Shown: positions 8,956 to 18,475, numbered from the stretch's first letter. The stretch: DNA of 64,000 bases from Comamonadaceae bacterium OTU4NAUVB1 (GCA_024372625.1 CP099607.1:310001-374000), one strand, 5' to 3'. Translations and numbers: made by a program. Notes: generated from the letters alone by a model not told the origin.

Positions 8956-11322
8956 TCAGCCCACGGACGGGCCGTCCGGCGCCCGGACCACCGGTGCGGC
9001 GCCGGCGAGTTCCTCGCGCAGCAGCCGCGCCGCGGCCACCATGCGCCCGAGCGCCGCCTCGGTCTCGGGCCAGCCGCGCGTCTTCAGGCCGCAATCGGGA
9101 TTGACCCACAGCCGCTCGATTGGCACCACGGCGGCGGCCTTGCGCATCAGGCGCACCATGGCCTCGATCGTGGGCACGCGCGGCGAATGGATGTCGTAGA
9201 CGCCCGGGCCGATCTCGTTGGGATAGGCGAAGTCGCCGAAGCCGCGCAGCAGCGCCATGTCCGAACGGCTGGTCTCGATGGTGATGACGTCGGCGTCCAT
9301 GGCGGCGATCTCCGGCAGGATGTCGTTGAACTCCGAGTAGCACATGTGCGTATGGATCTGCGTCGCGTCGCCCACGCCCGAGGCGCTGATGCGGAAGGCG
9401 CGCGTCGCGCCCGCCAGGTGGTCGCGCCAGCCGGCGCGGCGCAGCGGCAGGCCCTCGCGCAGCGCCGGCTCGTCGATCTGCACGATGCCGATCCCCGCCG
9501 CCTCGAGGTCGACGACCTCGTCGCGGATCGCCCAGGCGATCTGCTCGGTGGTGACGGCGCGCGGCTGGTCGTCGCGCACGAAGGACCACTGCAGGATCGT
9601 CACCGGCCCGGTCAGCATGCCTTTCACGGGCAATGGCGTGAGGCTCTGGGCGTAGGCGGCCCACGCCACCGTCATGGCCGCCGGGCGCGCCACGTCGCCG
9701 AAGATCACCGGCGGCTTGACGCAACGCGAGCCATACGACTGCACCCATCCGTGGCGCGTGAAGGCGAAGCCGTCGAGCCGCTCGCCGAAGTACTCGACCA
9801 TGTCGTTGCGCTCCGCCTCGCCGTGCACCAGCACGTCCAGGCCGAGGGCTTCCTGGCGGCGCACGACGCGCTCGATCTCGGCGCGCATCGCGCAGCGGTA
9901 GGCGTCGGCGTCGAGTTCGCCGCGCCGGTGGGCGGCGCGCGCGGCGCGGATGGCGAAGGTCTGAGGGAACGAGCCGATGGTGGTGGTGGGCAGCGGCGGC
10001 AGCGCGAAGCGCGCGCGTTGCAGCGTCCGCCGCCGCGCGAAGGCGGCGCCGCGCCGGTCGTCTCCCGCCACCCGGCGCGCCAGGCGCAGGGCGACATCGG
10101 CGCGGTGCACGCGCGGGCTCGCGCGCCGCGCCACGACGGCCGCGCGGGCGGCCGCCAGCGCGTCGGCCACCGTGTCGCCGGCGCCGTCGAGCACGGCACG
10201 CAACACGCGCAGCTCGTCGAGCTTCTCCTGCGCGAAGGCCAGCCACGAGCGCACGTCGGCGTCCAGCGTGGTCTCCGCCGCCAGGCCGAAGGGCACGTGC
10301 AGCAGCGAGCACGACGGCGCCAGCCACAGTTCGCCCCGGTGCTTCGCCACCACCGGCGCCAGGCGCGCCAGGGCGGCGTCGGGGTCGGTGCGCCAGACGT
10401 TGCGGCCGTCGACGATGCCCACCGAAAGCACCTTGTAGCCCGACAGCCAGTCCGCCACGCCGACCAGATCCTCGGGCGCGCGCACCGCGTCCACGTGCAG
10501 GCCGGCCACGGGCAGCTGGCAGGCCAGGCGGATGTTGTCGGCCAGCGGCGAGAAATACGTGGCCAGCAGCAGCTTCGGCGCGCTGCGGGCGAGCTGCCAG
10601 TAGCTGCGCTCGAACGCGTTGCGCCAGGCATCGGGCAGGTCCAGGCCGAGGATCGGCTCGTCGATCTGCACCCATTCCACGCCCATCGACTTCAGGCGCG
10701 CGAGCACCTGCTCGTACACCGGCAGCAGCGCGTCGAGGAGCGAGAAGCGATCGAAGCCCGGCGCCTTCTCCTTGCCCAGCCACAGGAAGGTGAGCGGCCC
10801 GGTCAGCACCGCCTTGACGGGATGGCCGAGCGCCTGCGCCTGCGCGACCTCGTCGAACAGCCGCGTCGAGGCGAGGCCGAAACGCGTGTGCGCCGTGAAC
10901 TCCGGCACCAGGTAGTGGTAGTTGGTGTCGAACCACTTGGTCATCTCCAGCGCCGGCGTGCCGGCGCCGCCGTGCGCGCAGCCTTCGTGGCCCGGCGCGA
11001 ACGCCGGGGCCTCGCCGGTCACGCCGCGCGCCATCGTGAAACAGCGCGCGAGCGCCGGCTCGGCCGCGAAGTCGAAGCGCGCCGGCTCGCAGCCCAGCAG
11101 CTGGATGTGGTCGACCACGTGGTCATAGAAGGCGAAATCGCCCACCGTCACGCAGTCCAGGCCGGCATCGCGCTGGACGCGCCAATGGGCCGCGCGCAAG
11201 CTGGCGCCGACGGCCTCGAGTCCGGCGGCGTCGAGTTCGCCGCGCCAGTGCGCCTCGAGGGCGAACTTCAGTTCGCGGTGGGCGCCCATGCGCGGGAAAC
11301 CGAGGGTGTGGATGCGTGTCAT
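8956..11322 (-). CDS. metE: Cobalamin-independent methionine synthase
   Basis: A 788-residue cytoplasmic enzyme that transfers the methyl group of 5-methyltetrahydropteroyl-triglutamate to homocysteine, the last step of methionine synthesis. It has the usual two-barrel length and begins [19 protein letters not shown]. The zinc site is intact: His659 and Cys661 in HTHMCYSEF and Cys744 in [11 protein letters not shown], with the same 83-residue spacing as E. coli Cys643/Cys726. The ATG at 11322 was preferred to an in-frame codon 8 residues upstream. It diverges from metR across 70 bp that hold a MetR box. No cobalamin riboswitch fits in that gap. Confidence 0.97.
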   Translation of the reverse strand: MTRIHTLGFPRMGAHRELKFALEAHWRGELDAAGLEAVGASLRAAHWRVQRDAGLDCVTVGDFAFYDHVVDHIQLLGCEPARFDFAAEPALARCFTMARGVTGEAPAFAPGHEGCAHGGAGTPALEMTKWFDTNYHYLVPEFTAHTRFGLASTRLFDEVAQAQALGHPVKAVLTGPLTFLWLGKEKAPGFDRFSLLDALLPVYEQVLARLKSMGVEWVQIDEPILGLDLPDAWRNAFERSYWQLARSAPKLLLATYFSPLADNIRLACQLPVAGLHVDAVRAPEDLVGVADWLSGYKVLSVGIVDGRNVWRTDPDAALARLAPVVAKHRGELWLAPSCSLLHVPFGLAAETTLDADVRSWLAFAQEKLDELRVLRAVLDGAGDTVADALAAARAAVVARRASPRVHRADVALRLARRVAGDDRRGAAFARRRTLQRARFALPPLPTTTIGSFPQTFAIRAARAAHRRGELDADAYRCAMRAEIERVVRRQEALGLDVLVHGEAERNDMVEYFGERLDGFAFTRHGWVQSYGSRCVKPPVIFGDVARPAAMTVAWAAYAQSLTPLPVKGMLTGPVTILQWSFVRDDQPRAVTTEQIAWAIRDEVVDLEAAGIGIVQIDEPALREGLPLRRAGWRDHLAGATRAFRISASGVGDATQIHTHMCYSEFNDILPEIAAMDADVITIETSRSDMALLRGFGDFAYPNEIGPGVYDIHSPRVPTIEAMVRLMRKAAAVVPIERLWVNPDCGLKTRGWPETEAALGRMVAAARLLREELAGAAPVVRAPDGPSVG

Positions 11323-11380
11323 GCGGCGATCATCCCGTCGCCTCATCTATTATTCAAACGAAACCTTTTGCCGCTCAACC

Positions 11381-11393
11381 TGAATATTTTTCA
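11381..11393. promoter_or_regulatory. MetR operator between metE and metR
   Basis: The 13-mer TGAATATTTTTCA matches the classical MetR consensus TGAA-N5-TTCA exactly, with T at the central A/T position. Its last base is the A of the metR start codon, so MetR bound here would activate metE on one side and block its own translation-start region on the other. Confidence 0.75.
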
Positions 11394-12319
11394 TGGACTC
11401 GTCGATCATCGAAGTGCGCCACCTGCGCACCCTCGCCGCCTTGCGCGACACCGGCAGCCTGGTGCGCGCGGCGCAGCTGCTGCACCTCACGCAATCCGCG
11501 CTGTCGCACCAGATCAAGCTGCTGGAGGACCACTTCGCCACGGCGCTGTTCGAGCGCAAGTCCGTGCCGCCGCGCTTCAGCGTCGCGGGATCGCGGCTGC
11601 TCGCGCTCGCCGACGCCGTCCTGCCGCTGGTGGGCGAGGCCGGGCGCGACCTCGCGCGCCTGTCGGCCATGCGTGCCGGCCAGCTGCGCATCGTGGTCGA
11701 GTGCCACACCTGCTTCGACTGGCTGATGCCGGCGATGGACGCCTTCCGCCAGCGCTGGCCGGAGATCGAACTGGACATCGTCTCGGGCTTCCACCCCGAC
11801 CCGATCGCGCTGGTGCTGCAGGACCGCGCCGAGGTCGCCATCGTCTCGGAACGGGATGCGGCCGAGCCGGTCGACCACCATGCCCTGTTCCGGTTCGAGA
11901 TCGTGGCGCTGCTTGCCAACGACCATCCGCTGGCGGCGCGGTCGCACCTGGAGGCCCGCGACTTCGCCGACCAGACGCTCATCACCTATCCCGTGCCCGA
12001 CGACATGCTAGACATCGTGCGGCAGGTGCTGCAGCCCGCCAACGTGGCGCCCGCGCACCGGCGCACGACCGAGCTGACGGTCGGCATGCTGCAGCTGGTG
12101 GCGAGCGGGCGCGGCATCGCCACGCTGCCGCTGTGGGCGGTGCAGGGCTACCTGCAGCGCGGCTACGTGACGGCGCGGCCGGTCGGCGGCGCGGGCCTCG
12201 CGGGCGAGCTGCACATGGCCTGTTCGGCGGCGACGTCGGCGCAGCCCTGGCTGCGCGACTTCGTGCAGATCACGCGCGAGACCTGCATCCGGGGGCTGCC
12301 GGGCATCGACCTGCTGTGA
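11393..12319 (+). CDS. metR: LysR-family regulator of methionine synthesis
   Basis: A 308-residue LysR regulator with an N-terminal winged helix-turn-helix (about 8-66, RAAQLLHLTQSALSHQIKLLE) and a substrate-binding-like effector domain. In this family homocysteine is the co-inducer. The sequence SGRGIATLPLWAV and the VECHTCFDWLMP segment are typical of MetR. Divergent placement from metE and the perfect MetR box at its start codon support the call. It should activate metE when homocysteine accumulates and repress itself. There is no recognisable ribosome-binding site other than the AT-rich box, so autoregulation may include translation. Confidence 0.93.
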   Translation: MDSSIIEVRHLRTLAALRDTGSLVRAAQLLHLTQSALSHQIKLLEDHFATALFERKSVPPRFSVAGSRLLALADAVLPLVGEAGRDLARLSAMRAGQLRIVVECHTCFDWLMPAMDAFRQRWPEIELDIVSGFHPDPIALVLQDRAEVAIVSERDAAEPVDHHALFRFEIVALLANDHPLAARSHLEARDFADQTLITYPVPDDMLDIVRQVLQPANVAPAHRRTTELTVGMLQLVASGRGIATLPLWAVQGYLQRGYVTARPVGGAGLAGELHMACSAATSAQPWLRDFVQITRETCIRGLPGIDLL

Positions 12320-12352
12320 CCCGGCCCCGGCCGGCTGATGGGAACGCGGCGC

Positions 12353-12685
12353 TCAACCGCCGGACGTCCCGGGCTCCACGGTCACGCTCGAGTCGCAGCC
12401 CCGTCCGGCCGCGACGAAGCGCATGGCCAGCCGCGCCAGCAGCGGCGCCGCGCCACGCAGCGCATGCGGCAGCCAGTCCGCCGGCGCGCTGATCAGCCCG
12501 CAGCGGTAGCGCCCATCGACCGGCGACCACGCGAGCGCCGCGCAGGCGCCATGGCGGCGCCGGCTCGCCAGCACGCCCACCGGGCACGGCTCGCTCGCGC
12601 AGCACACGCCGCAGCCGTTGCACGGCCGGCCCTCCGCAGGCTTCGGGGGCGCGTCGGGATGGATGAGGATGACCTGGGACGACAT
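12353..12685 (-). CDS. Small cysteine-cluster protein, YkgJ-like
   Basis: A 110-residue protein with a Cys-rich cluster near residues 23-34 (CNGCGVCCASEPCP) plus later Cys in GACAAL, YRCGL and GCDSS. The CxxCxxCC pattern is that of the YkgJ-type cysteine cluster family, thought to bind zinc or iron; the partner metal and role are unknown. No signal peptide or membrane helix is seen. The ATG at 12685 begins MSSQVILIHPDAPP; longer in-frame upstream sequence looks non-coding. It is convergent with metR (33 bp) and divergent from the bestrophin gene. Confidence 0.65.
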   Translation of the reverse strand: MSSQVILIHPDAPPKPAEGRPCNGCGVCCASEPCPVGVLASRRRHGACAALAWSPVDGRYRCGLISAPADWLPHALRGAAPLLARLAMRFVAAGRGCDSSVTVEPGTSGG

Positions 12686-12828
12686 GCGGCGATCATGGCG
12701 CGTCCGGCGCGTCGGCGAACCCGGAACAACACCGTGCGAAGGCCCCAGTTCCACACCTGGGCCACGCCCGTGCGCCACGCGCCACGCCATGCATAGACTC
12801 GCCGGACCCCACGCCGACCGCTCCACCC

Positions 12829-13746
12829 ATGATCGTCCGACCCCGTCCCCACTGGCTGCGCATGCTGTTCGTCTGGCGCGGCTCGATCCTGCGCGACATC
12901 GCGCCCCAGCTGCTGGGCATGACCGCGTTCGCCGTCGTCGTGACCGCGCTGCACGGCCGCCTGTTCGAGTGGAAGATCCCGCTGAACTTCGTGCCGTTCT
13001 CGCTGATCGGGCTGACGCTGGCGATCTTCCTGGGCTTTCGCAACAACACCAGCTACGCACGCTACTGGGAGGCGCGCGTGCTGTGGGGCGGCGTGCTCAA
13101 CGACACGCGCACGCTGGTGCGCCAGGCGCTCACGCTGACGGATTCGCCGGACGATGCCGCCGTGCTCGCCGCGCGCCTGACCGCGTTCGTCCATGCCTTG
13201 CGCCACCAGTTGCGCCGCACCGATCCGTCCGCCGACTTCGCGCGCCTGCTGACGCCGGCGGAGTGCGCCCGGCTGAAGCCGGCGCGATGGAAGCCGGCCG
13301 TGCTGCTGCTCATGGCGGGCGAGTGGCTGGGCGGGCAGTGCCGCGCGGGCCGGCTCGCGCCGCCGCTGGTGCAGGCCATGGAACTGCCGCTGGGCCGGCT
13401 GACCGACGCCCTGGGCGGCTGCGAACGCATCGCCGGCACGCCCATCCCGTTCACCTACGCGGTCATCATCCACCGCACGATCTACCTCTACTGCGTGCTG
13501 CTGCCCTTCGGGCTGGTCGATGCCATCGGCGTGACGACGCCGGTGATCGTGGCCTTCATCGCCTACACCTTCTTCGCGCTGGAGGCGCTGGGCGCGGAGA
13601 TCGAGGAGCCGTTCGGGCTGCAGCCCAACGACCTCGCGCTCGATGCCATGTCGGCCATGATCGAAGGCACGCTGCGGGAGATGACGGGGCTGCCGCCGCT
13701 GCCCGTCGCACCGGGCACCGCGGCCGACGCGTTCATCCAGACCTGA
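12829..13746 (+). CDS. Bestrophin-family ion channel
   Basis: A 305-residue inner-membrane protein of the bestrophin/UPF0187 family. Characteristic stretches are FLGFRNNTSYARYWEAR after the second hydrophobic segment, IPFTYAVIIHRTIYLYC, and the acidic AEIEEPFGLQPNDLALD near the C-terminus. Bacterial bestrophins form pentameric ion channels; a Klebsiella homologue is cation-selective. Hydrophobic segments are at about 24-42, 53-68, 208-226 and 233-248. The gene is monocistronic with 82 bp to the cysteine-cluster gene boundary upstream and 130 bp to the next gene. Ion selectivity cannot be assigned. Confidence 0.88.
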   Translation: MIVRPRPHWLRMLFVWRGSILRDIAPQLLGMTAFAVVVTALHGRLFEWKIPLNFVPFSLIGLTLAIFLGFRNNTSYARYWEARVLWGGVLNDTRTLVRQALTLTDSPDDAAVLAARLTAFVHALRHQLRRTDPSADFARLLTPAECARLKPARWKPAVLLLMAGEWLGGQCRAGRLAPPLVQAMELPLGRLTDALGGCERIAGTPIPFTYAVIIHRTIYLYCVLLPFGLVDAIGVTTPVIVAFIAYTFFALEALGAEIEEPFGLQPNDLALDAMSAMIEGTLREMTGLPPLPVAPGTAADAFIQT

Positions 13747-13879
13747 GCCGGGGCCGGGTCCACGGGACGGCGGGCGGGTCCGTCGGCGCGCCTCGCCGCC
13801 CCGGCACCGTTTCCCGCCGACGCCGGCTGCCTCCCGGGGACCACGCGCCCGCCCGCGCGGCCGGCGGACCATCGTCCGC

Positions 13880-14866
13880 ATGGACTTTTCGAACTGGTTC
13901 CCCGATTCCCTGAACTTCATCGACGTCCTGCTCGCGGTGATCGTCCTCCTGGGCATCGCCTCCGGACGCCGCGACGGCTTCGTGTCGGGCCTGCTCTCGC
14001 TGGCGACCCTGGCGGCGGGCCTGGTGCTGGCGCTGGCGTTCCATGCGCCGCTGGCCGGCTGGCTGGCCGGACGGGCGTTCGTCCACGACCCGTGGGCCGC
14101 GCCCGCGGCCTTCGGCATCGTGCTGCTGGCGGCGTCGCTCGTGCTCGGCGCCCTGGCCCGGGCGGTGATGCGGCACTTGCCCTACCGCATCCACACCCAC
14201 GCGGTGAACCGGTGGCTGGGCGTGCTGCCCGGCGCCGTGACCGGTGCGATCCACGCGGCGGTGGTCGCGGTCGTGCTCCAGGCCTGGCCGCTGTCCGAGC
14301 GCATCGACGCGGAGGTGCGCGCCAGCACGCTCGCCGAGCGGCTCGCCCAGCCGGCCGAAATGCTCGAAGCCCGACTCCGTCCGATCTTCGAGCCGGCCGT
14401 GCAGCGCACGATGCGCGGCCTGACGGTCGCGCCGGGTTCGCAGGAATCGGTGAAGCTGCCGTTCTCGGTGGCCACCGCCCGGCCGCGTCCCGACCTCGAG
14501 GCGGCGATGCTGGTGCTGGTGAACGCGGAACGCGCGAAGGCGGGGTTGCCGGCGCTGCAGGCCGATCCGCAGGCCCTGGAGACGGCGCGGGCGCATTCGC
14601 AGGACATGTTCGCCCGGGGCTATTTCTCGCACGCCACGCCCGAAGGTGCGAGCCCTTTCGACCGGATGCGCGCGAACGGCCTGCGCTTCCGGACGGCGGG
14701 CGAGAACCTCGCCCTCGCGCCGACCCTGCCGATGGCCCATCAGGGGCTCATGGATTCGCCGGGGCACCGGGCGAACATCCTTCAGCCGGCTTTCGGGCGC
14801 CTCGCGATCGGCGTCCTGGACGGTGGACGACGCGGGCTGATGGTCACGCAGACCTTCCGCAACTGA
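13880..14866 (+). CDS. CvpA membrane domain fused to a CAP/SCP domain
   Basis: A 328-residue two-domain protein. Residues about 1-165 are a CvpA-like membrane region with four hydrophobic segments and the typical ASGRRDGFVSG turn after the first helix and WLGVLPGAVTGAIHA in the last. Residues about 200-328 form a CAP domain of bacterial YkwD type: LVNAERAKAGLPAL, ARAHSQDMFARGYFSHATPEG with the conserved His and Glu, AGENLA, and DSPGHRANIL. The CAP domain should face the periplasm. CvpA proteins are linked to envelope integrity and to toxin import; the role of this fusion is unknown to me. Its ATG has little upstream ribosome-binding signal. Confidence 0.88.
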   Translation: MDFSNWFPDSLNFIDVLLAVIVLLGIASGRRDGFVSGLLSLATLAAGLVLALAFHAPLAGWLAGRAFVHDPWAAPAAFGIVLLAASLVLGALARAVMRHLPYRIHTHAVNRWLGVLPGAVTGAIHAAVVAVVLQAWPLSERIDAEVRASTLAERLAQPAEMLEARLRPIFEPAVQRTMRGLTVAPGSQESVKLPFSVATARPRPDLEAAMLVLVNAERAKAGLPALQADPQALETARAHSQDMFARGYFSHATPEGASPFDRMRANGLRFRTAGENLALAPTLPMAHQGLMDSPGHRANILQPAFGRLAIGVLDGGRRGLMVTQTFRN

Positions 14867-14978
14867 TGACGCTGGCCGGGGCGCGTCATCATCGGACCCG
14901 GTTCATCCTGGGCTGTCCGCCGACATGGCGCTGCGCGAGGCTGCGCGAGATTCACCTTTTCATTCGAAAGGCGCTTCA

Positions 14979-15212
14979 ATGACGGTCCAGTACGTGGTGT
15001 CGATTTCCGGTCAATTGCTCTATTTCGACGCGGCGCGCCAATCGGCGCCGGCGTTCCCGCACGATGCGGAAGATCCGGACGCCAAGCCGGCGCTCAAATT
15101 GATTCCGCCGGAAGAAAAGCCCGCCGCGCAGCCCGAATGGGACGAGGCACTTTCGGAATTCACGGCGGAGCAGCGACAATCCGCGGAAATCAGCGAAGTG
15201 CTCGACCATTGA
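14979..15212 (+). CDS. Small hypothetical protein
   Basis: A 77-residue acidic protein, not recognised. It starts with a possible short beta hairpin (MTVQYVVSISGQLLYFD), then a Pro/Glu-rich, probably disordered middle and a helical acidic end (EWDEALSEFTAEQRQSAEISEVLDH). GAAAGG (14966-14971) 8 nt before the ATG could be its ribosome-binding site. Codon use is less GC-biased than its neighbours. It has no membrane segment or signal peptide. It lies 112 bp after the CvpA-CAP gene and could be read from that promoter or its own. Confidence 0.5.
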   Translation: MTVQYVVSISGQLLYFDAARQSAPAFPHDAEDPDAKPALKLIPPEEKPAAQPEWDEALSEFTAEQRQSAEISEVLDH

Positions 15213-15239
15213 ACCGGGCGGGTCCGCACGGTCGACCGC

Positions 15240-15425
15240 TCAACGCATCGGCAGGGGCTGGCGGGATTCGAGCGGTTGCCACGTGCTGGCTTCACGCACC
15301 AGGCGGCGCGAATGCTTCAGGCGCTGCGCGATGGCGCAGTCCAGCGGCGAAGGCTTGAGCAGCGAACGACCCCATGCGAGGCAACTGCGAAGCGAACGGC
15401 GGGTCAAATTCGGGTACTGATACAT
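15240..15425 (-). CDS. Possible small basic protein
   Basis: A 61-residue basic reading frame beginning MYQYPNLTRRSLRSCL, not recognised. A GGAA sits 5 nt before the ATG, and the upstream 60 bp are AT-rich with inverted repeats, as in a promoter. Another overlapping frame (15292-15507) on the same strand is open but less protein-like. No domain can be named. Reality of the gene rests only on the start context and composition, so confidence is low. Confidence 0.35.
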   Translation of the reverse strand: MYQYPNLTRRSLRSCLAWGRSLLKPSPLDCAIAQRLKHSRRLVREASTWQPLESRQPLPMR

Positions 15426-15444
15426 AACGTTCCAAAACGTGAAG

Positions 15445-15466
15445 TTTGAAACAATTTAGTTTCAAA
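15445..15466. repeat. Perfect AT-rich inverted repeat
   Basis: TTTGAAAC (15445-15452), a 6-nt spacer and GTTTCAAA (15459-15466). It lies between the histidine-kinase stop (15523) and the start of the small minus-strand frame at 15425, so it could be an operator for the latter or a weak stem at the end of the kinase transcript. Confidence 0.5.
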
Positions 15467-15522
15467 TCTTTCAGAATGATGTCAGCCGAGACCGCGTCTT
15501 CGGCCAACGGGTCGATGGATGG

Positions 15523-17538
15523 TTAGGACGCGTCCATCACGGCTTCCACGGTGCGGCTGAGCATCTGGATGTCGAACGGCTTGCGCAGCACGATCGCCCC
15601 GGACACCCCGTCGAGCGCGAGGGTGTCGGAATAGCCGCTCACGAACACGATCGGCAGTCCGGGATGGCGCGCCTGCGCGATGCGCGCGACCTCGGCCCCG
15701 TTGAGCCCGGGCATCAGGAAGTCGATCACGGCGAGCGACGGCACGAAATCCTCGATGCGCTGCAGGCCGGACTCGCCGTCGGCGGCTTCGCTCACGAGGT
15801 AGCCCGCGTCGCGCAGTCCCTGGACGATCACGTCGCGCACACCGTCGTCGTCGTCGATCACCACGATGCGCCGCTGCGCGCAGACCGGTCGCGCCACCGA
15901 CGTGCCGTGGGAATCGGCGGCCGCCTCGGTCACGGGCGCGGTCGACGGAAACCGCATGTCGATGGTCGTGCCGACGCCCACCTCGCTCTGGATCGTGAAT
16001 TCGCCACCGCACTGGACGACGAAGCCGTAGACCTGGGCCAGGCCCAGGCCGGTGCCCTTGCCTTTTTCCTTGGTGGTGAAGAACGGCTCGGCGGCGCGCG
16101 CCAGGACGTCCGGGGTCATGCCGCGACCGCCATCGGACACGCGCACGCGCACGCAGGACTCGCCGTTCGAGGTCATCTGCGAGCGCTCGCAACGGATGCC
16201 GATCACGCCTCCGTCGGGCATGGCGTCCTTCGAATTCAGCGCCAGGTTGAGCAGCGAGAGTTCGAGCTGGTCGGCGTCGCACAGGGCCCAGGCGTCGGGC
16301 GCGTCGAGCTGAAGGCGCAGGGTGACGGCCGGGCCGAGCGAGCTGCCGATGAGTTCGCGGGCGCCCGCCAGCACCGGCCCCATGGCGGTCGGCCGGATGG
16401 ACAGCTTCTGGCTGCGCGAGAAGGCCAGCAGCTGCTGGGTCACCTTGGCGCCCTTGGCCACCGCGTTGGACAGGTTGAGCGTGTACTTGGCCAGCGGATC
16501 TTCCGGCGGCATCTTGCGCTTGAGCAGCTGCACGTTGCCGCTGATGGTCATCAGCAGGTTGTTGAAGTCGTGCGCGATGCCGCCGGTGAGGTGACCGACG
16601 GCCTCCATGCGCTGCGCCCGGTACATCGCGGCCTCGGCGCGGGCGCGCTCGGTGCTCTCGGCCTGGAGCTGGCGCGACTGGTCGAGCAATTGCTGCTGGG
16701 CGAGGTGCATCACCGCCGCCAGGGCTTCGGTGCTCGACTTGCGCTCGTCGTCCAATGCGATCTGGCCCCGGCCGTCCTTGAGCACCAGCAGGGCCATCGG
16801 GATGACCGTGACGATCACGAACAGCGCCATGGCCGCGTCGACGTCCAGCCGGTCGAGGTGGACGGCCCGCACCAGCACCCAGCCCACGACCGGCGGCACG
16901 AGCATGAAGCCCAGCTGTCGCCGCGCCGCGCCGCCGGCCGCATAGGACGACGCCACCACCGCCGACCAGCCCAGTTCGGGGCGCAGCACCAGCGACGCGA
17001 TCGACAGCACGAAGATCGCCACGGCCGTCTGCACCGCCATGTGGCTGAACCCCTTCAGCGCGGAGAACTCCTGGACGCCATAGGCATGGCCGAGCAGCGC
17101 CATGGCCGAGAGCACCACGCCCACGCCCGCGCTCAGGTCGGCGACGACCGAGCGGCCGCTGAACAGCACCGACACCGCGATGCCGAGCATGGCGAGCGCG
17201 GTCGCGCTCGACATGCCCGCCGTGGGCACGGAGAGGTGGGAGACGTGCGCCGCGATCATTGCGCCCAGCCGGTCCCGGTCGTACAGGACGTGGCTCGCCA
17301 GCACCAGCACCGCCAGCACCCCCACCAGGGCCGCCAGCGTCACCCCCGACGGACGGCGGCCGGTGCCGCTGGCCAGCAGCGACGTGGCGAGCAGGACGAT
17401 GCCCAGGGTGGCGATGGCCGAGATCGCCGGATCGCCCGGCCGGAGGGCGACCAGCACCGGCACGTCGAACACATGGCCGGCGAATGCCAGCACGCCGATG
17501 ACCAATGCAATGCCTGAAAAGGCATGAACGAATTTCAT
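15523..17538 (-). CDS. Membrane-bound hybrid histidine kinase with C-terminal receiver
   Basis: A 671-residue sensor. Residues about 1-265 hold roughly eight hydrophobic segments with no large periplasmic loop, then a short linker, a dimerisation/phosphoacceptor helix with His in GGIAHDFNNLL, and an ATPase domain with LNSKDAMPDGG (N box), DGGRGM and KGTGLGLAQVYGF (G boxes). The C-terminal receiver has IDDDDG, the phosphoacceptor Asp in VIDFLMPG and Lys in LRKPF. The ATG at 17538 was chosen over an in-frame TTG at 17586. No DNA-binding response regulator is adjacent, so the output partner is elsewhere. The signal sensed is unknown. Confidence 0.88.
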   Translation of the reverse strand: MKFVHAFSGIALVIGVLAFAGHVFDVPVLVALRPGDPAISAIATLGIVLLATSLLASGTGRRPSGVTLAALVGVLAVLVLASHVLYDRDRLGAMIAAHVSHLSVPTAGMSSATALAMLGIAVSVLFSGRSVVADLSAGVGVVLSAMALLGHAYGVQEFSALKGFSHMAVQTAVAIFVLSIASLVLRPELGWSAVVASSYAAGGAARRQLGFMLVPPVVGWVLVRAVHLDRLDVDAAMALFVIVTVIPMALLVLKDGRGQIALDDERKSSTEALAAVMHLAQQQLLDQSRQLQAESTERARAEAAMYRAQRMEAVGHLTGGIAHDFNNLLMTISGNVQLLKRKMPPEDPLAKYTLNLSNAVAKGAKVTQQLLAFSRSQKLSIRPTAMGPVLAGARELIGSSLGPAVTLRLQLDAPDAWALCDADQLELSLLNLALNSKDAMPDGGVIGIRCERSQMTSNGESCVRVRVSDGGRGMTPDVLARAAEPFFTTKEKGKGTGLGLAQVYGFVVQCGGEFTIQSEVGVGTTIDMRFPSTAPVTEAAADSHGTSVARPVCAQRRIVVIDDDDGVRDVIVQGLRDAGYLVSEAADGESGLQRIEDFVPSLAVIDFLMPGLNGAEVARIAQARHPGLPIVFVSGYSDTLALDGVSGAIVLRKPFDIQMLSRTVEAVMDAS

Positions 17539-17824
17539 AGACGCAAACAAACGGCTTTGTAAATTAAAACTAAAGATCAAACTCAATTGCCAATCGCCGC
17601 ACCCATCGTGCCGAGGCGACCCCGATGGAGGTCATCCTATCGTCTGAAATGATCGATTTCCGCAATTTCGATTGAACCAATGGTCTCAATTCAAAGCGTG
17701 ATTTCTTTAGCTAATACTTAATAGTTCCTTAACGATGACGGGTCTTGTCGCACGCCCGACACCCGCCGTGATGCCGCCGCCGGGGCGCTCGATGGCGACG
17801 GCCGGCGCGGGAGCGGACGGGGTC

Positions 17825-18475
17825 TCAGTCGTTCCAGCCGAACACGAACCGCGCGCGGAAGCGGGTCGACGCGACGAGCCGCGCGTTGGGCTCGTCGGTC
17901 GAGGCCACCCAGTCGAGCGCCTGCTGGCGGCTGCGGCCGAACTGCTCGTGGCGCCGCGCGAGCCGGTCCGCGCGCAGGGTGTCGTCGACGTCGACATACC
18001 AGACGTCGTCGAGCAGGGGCGCGACGCCCTCCCAGCCGCCGCCGTCGAGCAGCAGGTAATTGCCCTCGGTGATCACCAGCCGCGTCTGCGGCAGCACGGC
18101 GATCGCGCCGGCCACGGGTTCCTCGATCTCGCGCCGGAACTCGGGCGCGTAGACGATGCCCGGCGGCGACGCGTCGCGCAGTCGCGCCAGCAGCGCGACA
18201 TAGCCGGCGCTGTCGAAGGTGTCGGGAGCGCCCTTGCGGCCCGCGCGGCCCAGGCGCTGGAGTTCGACGTTCGCCAGGTGGAAGCCGTCCATCGGCACGA
18301 CCTGCGCGACCCCGGGAAAGGCCTGCTGCAGGGCCAGGGCCAGGGTCGACTTGCCGGCGCCCGGCGCGCCCACCAGGCCCAGCAGCTTGCGCCGCCCGTC
18401 CCGCAGGAGGTCGCGCACGCGCGCGAGGTGGGCCGGCGCGAGAGTCGGCGCGAGGGAAGGTCGGGGCGTGGTCAT
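17825..18475 (-). CDS. P-loop nucleoside/pantothenate-kinase-like protein
   Basis: A 216-residue cytoplasmic kinase. It has a Walker A loop GAPGAGKSTLAL at about 37-48, MDGFHLANVELQ (the substrate-binding DGFH motif of the uridine kinase/PanK/phosphoribulokinase group), ITEGNYLLLDGGGW (Walker B-like) and a lid with DDTLRADRLARRH. Family members annotated as nucleoside/nucleotide kinase or fructose-transport kinase FrcK share this pattern; the substrate is not decidable. The ATG at 18475 places the P-loop at the usual distance. The gene is alone, with AT-rich sequence downstream and a long empty stretch upstream. Confidence 0.8.
   Translation of the reverse strand: MTTPRPSLAPTLAPAHLARVRDLLRDGRRKLLGLVGAPGAGKSTLALALQQAFPGVAQVVPMDGFHLANVELQRLGRAGRKGAPDTFDSAGYVALLARLRDASPPGIVYAPEFRREIEEPVAGAIAVLPQTRLVITEGNYLLLDGGGWEGVAPLLDDVWYVDVDDTLRADRLARRHEQFGRSRQQALDWVASTDEPNARLVASTRFRARFVFGWND

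Noticed and set aside
11323..11392. Possible cobalamin riboswitch upstream of metE.
   Set aside because: Only 70 bp separate metE and metR, too short for a cobalamin aptamer; a MetR box explains the regulation.
15292..15507. 71-residue minus-strand frame overlapping the small basic-protein frame.
   Set aside because: No ribosome-binding site, and it overlaps the slightly better candidate at 15240-15425; neither is strong.
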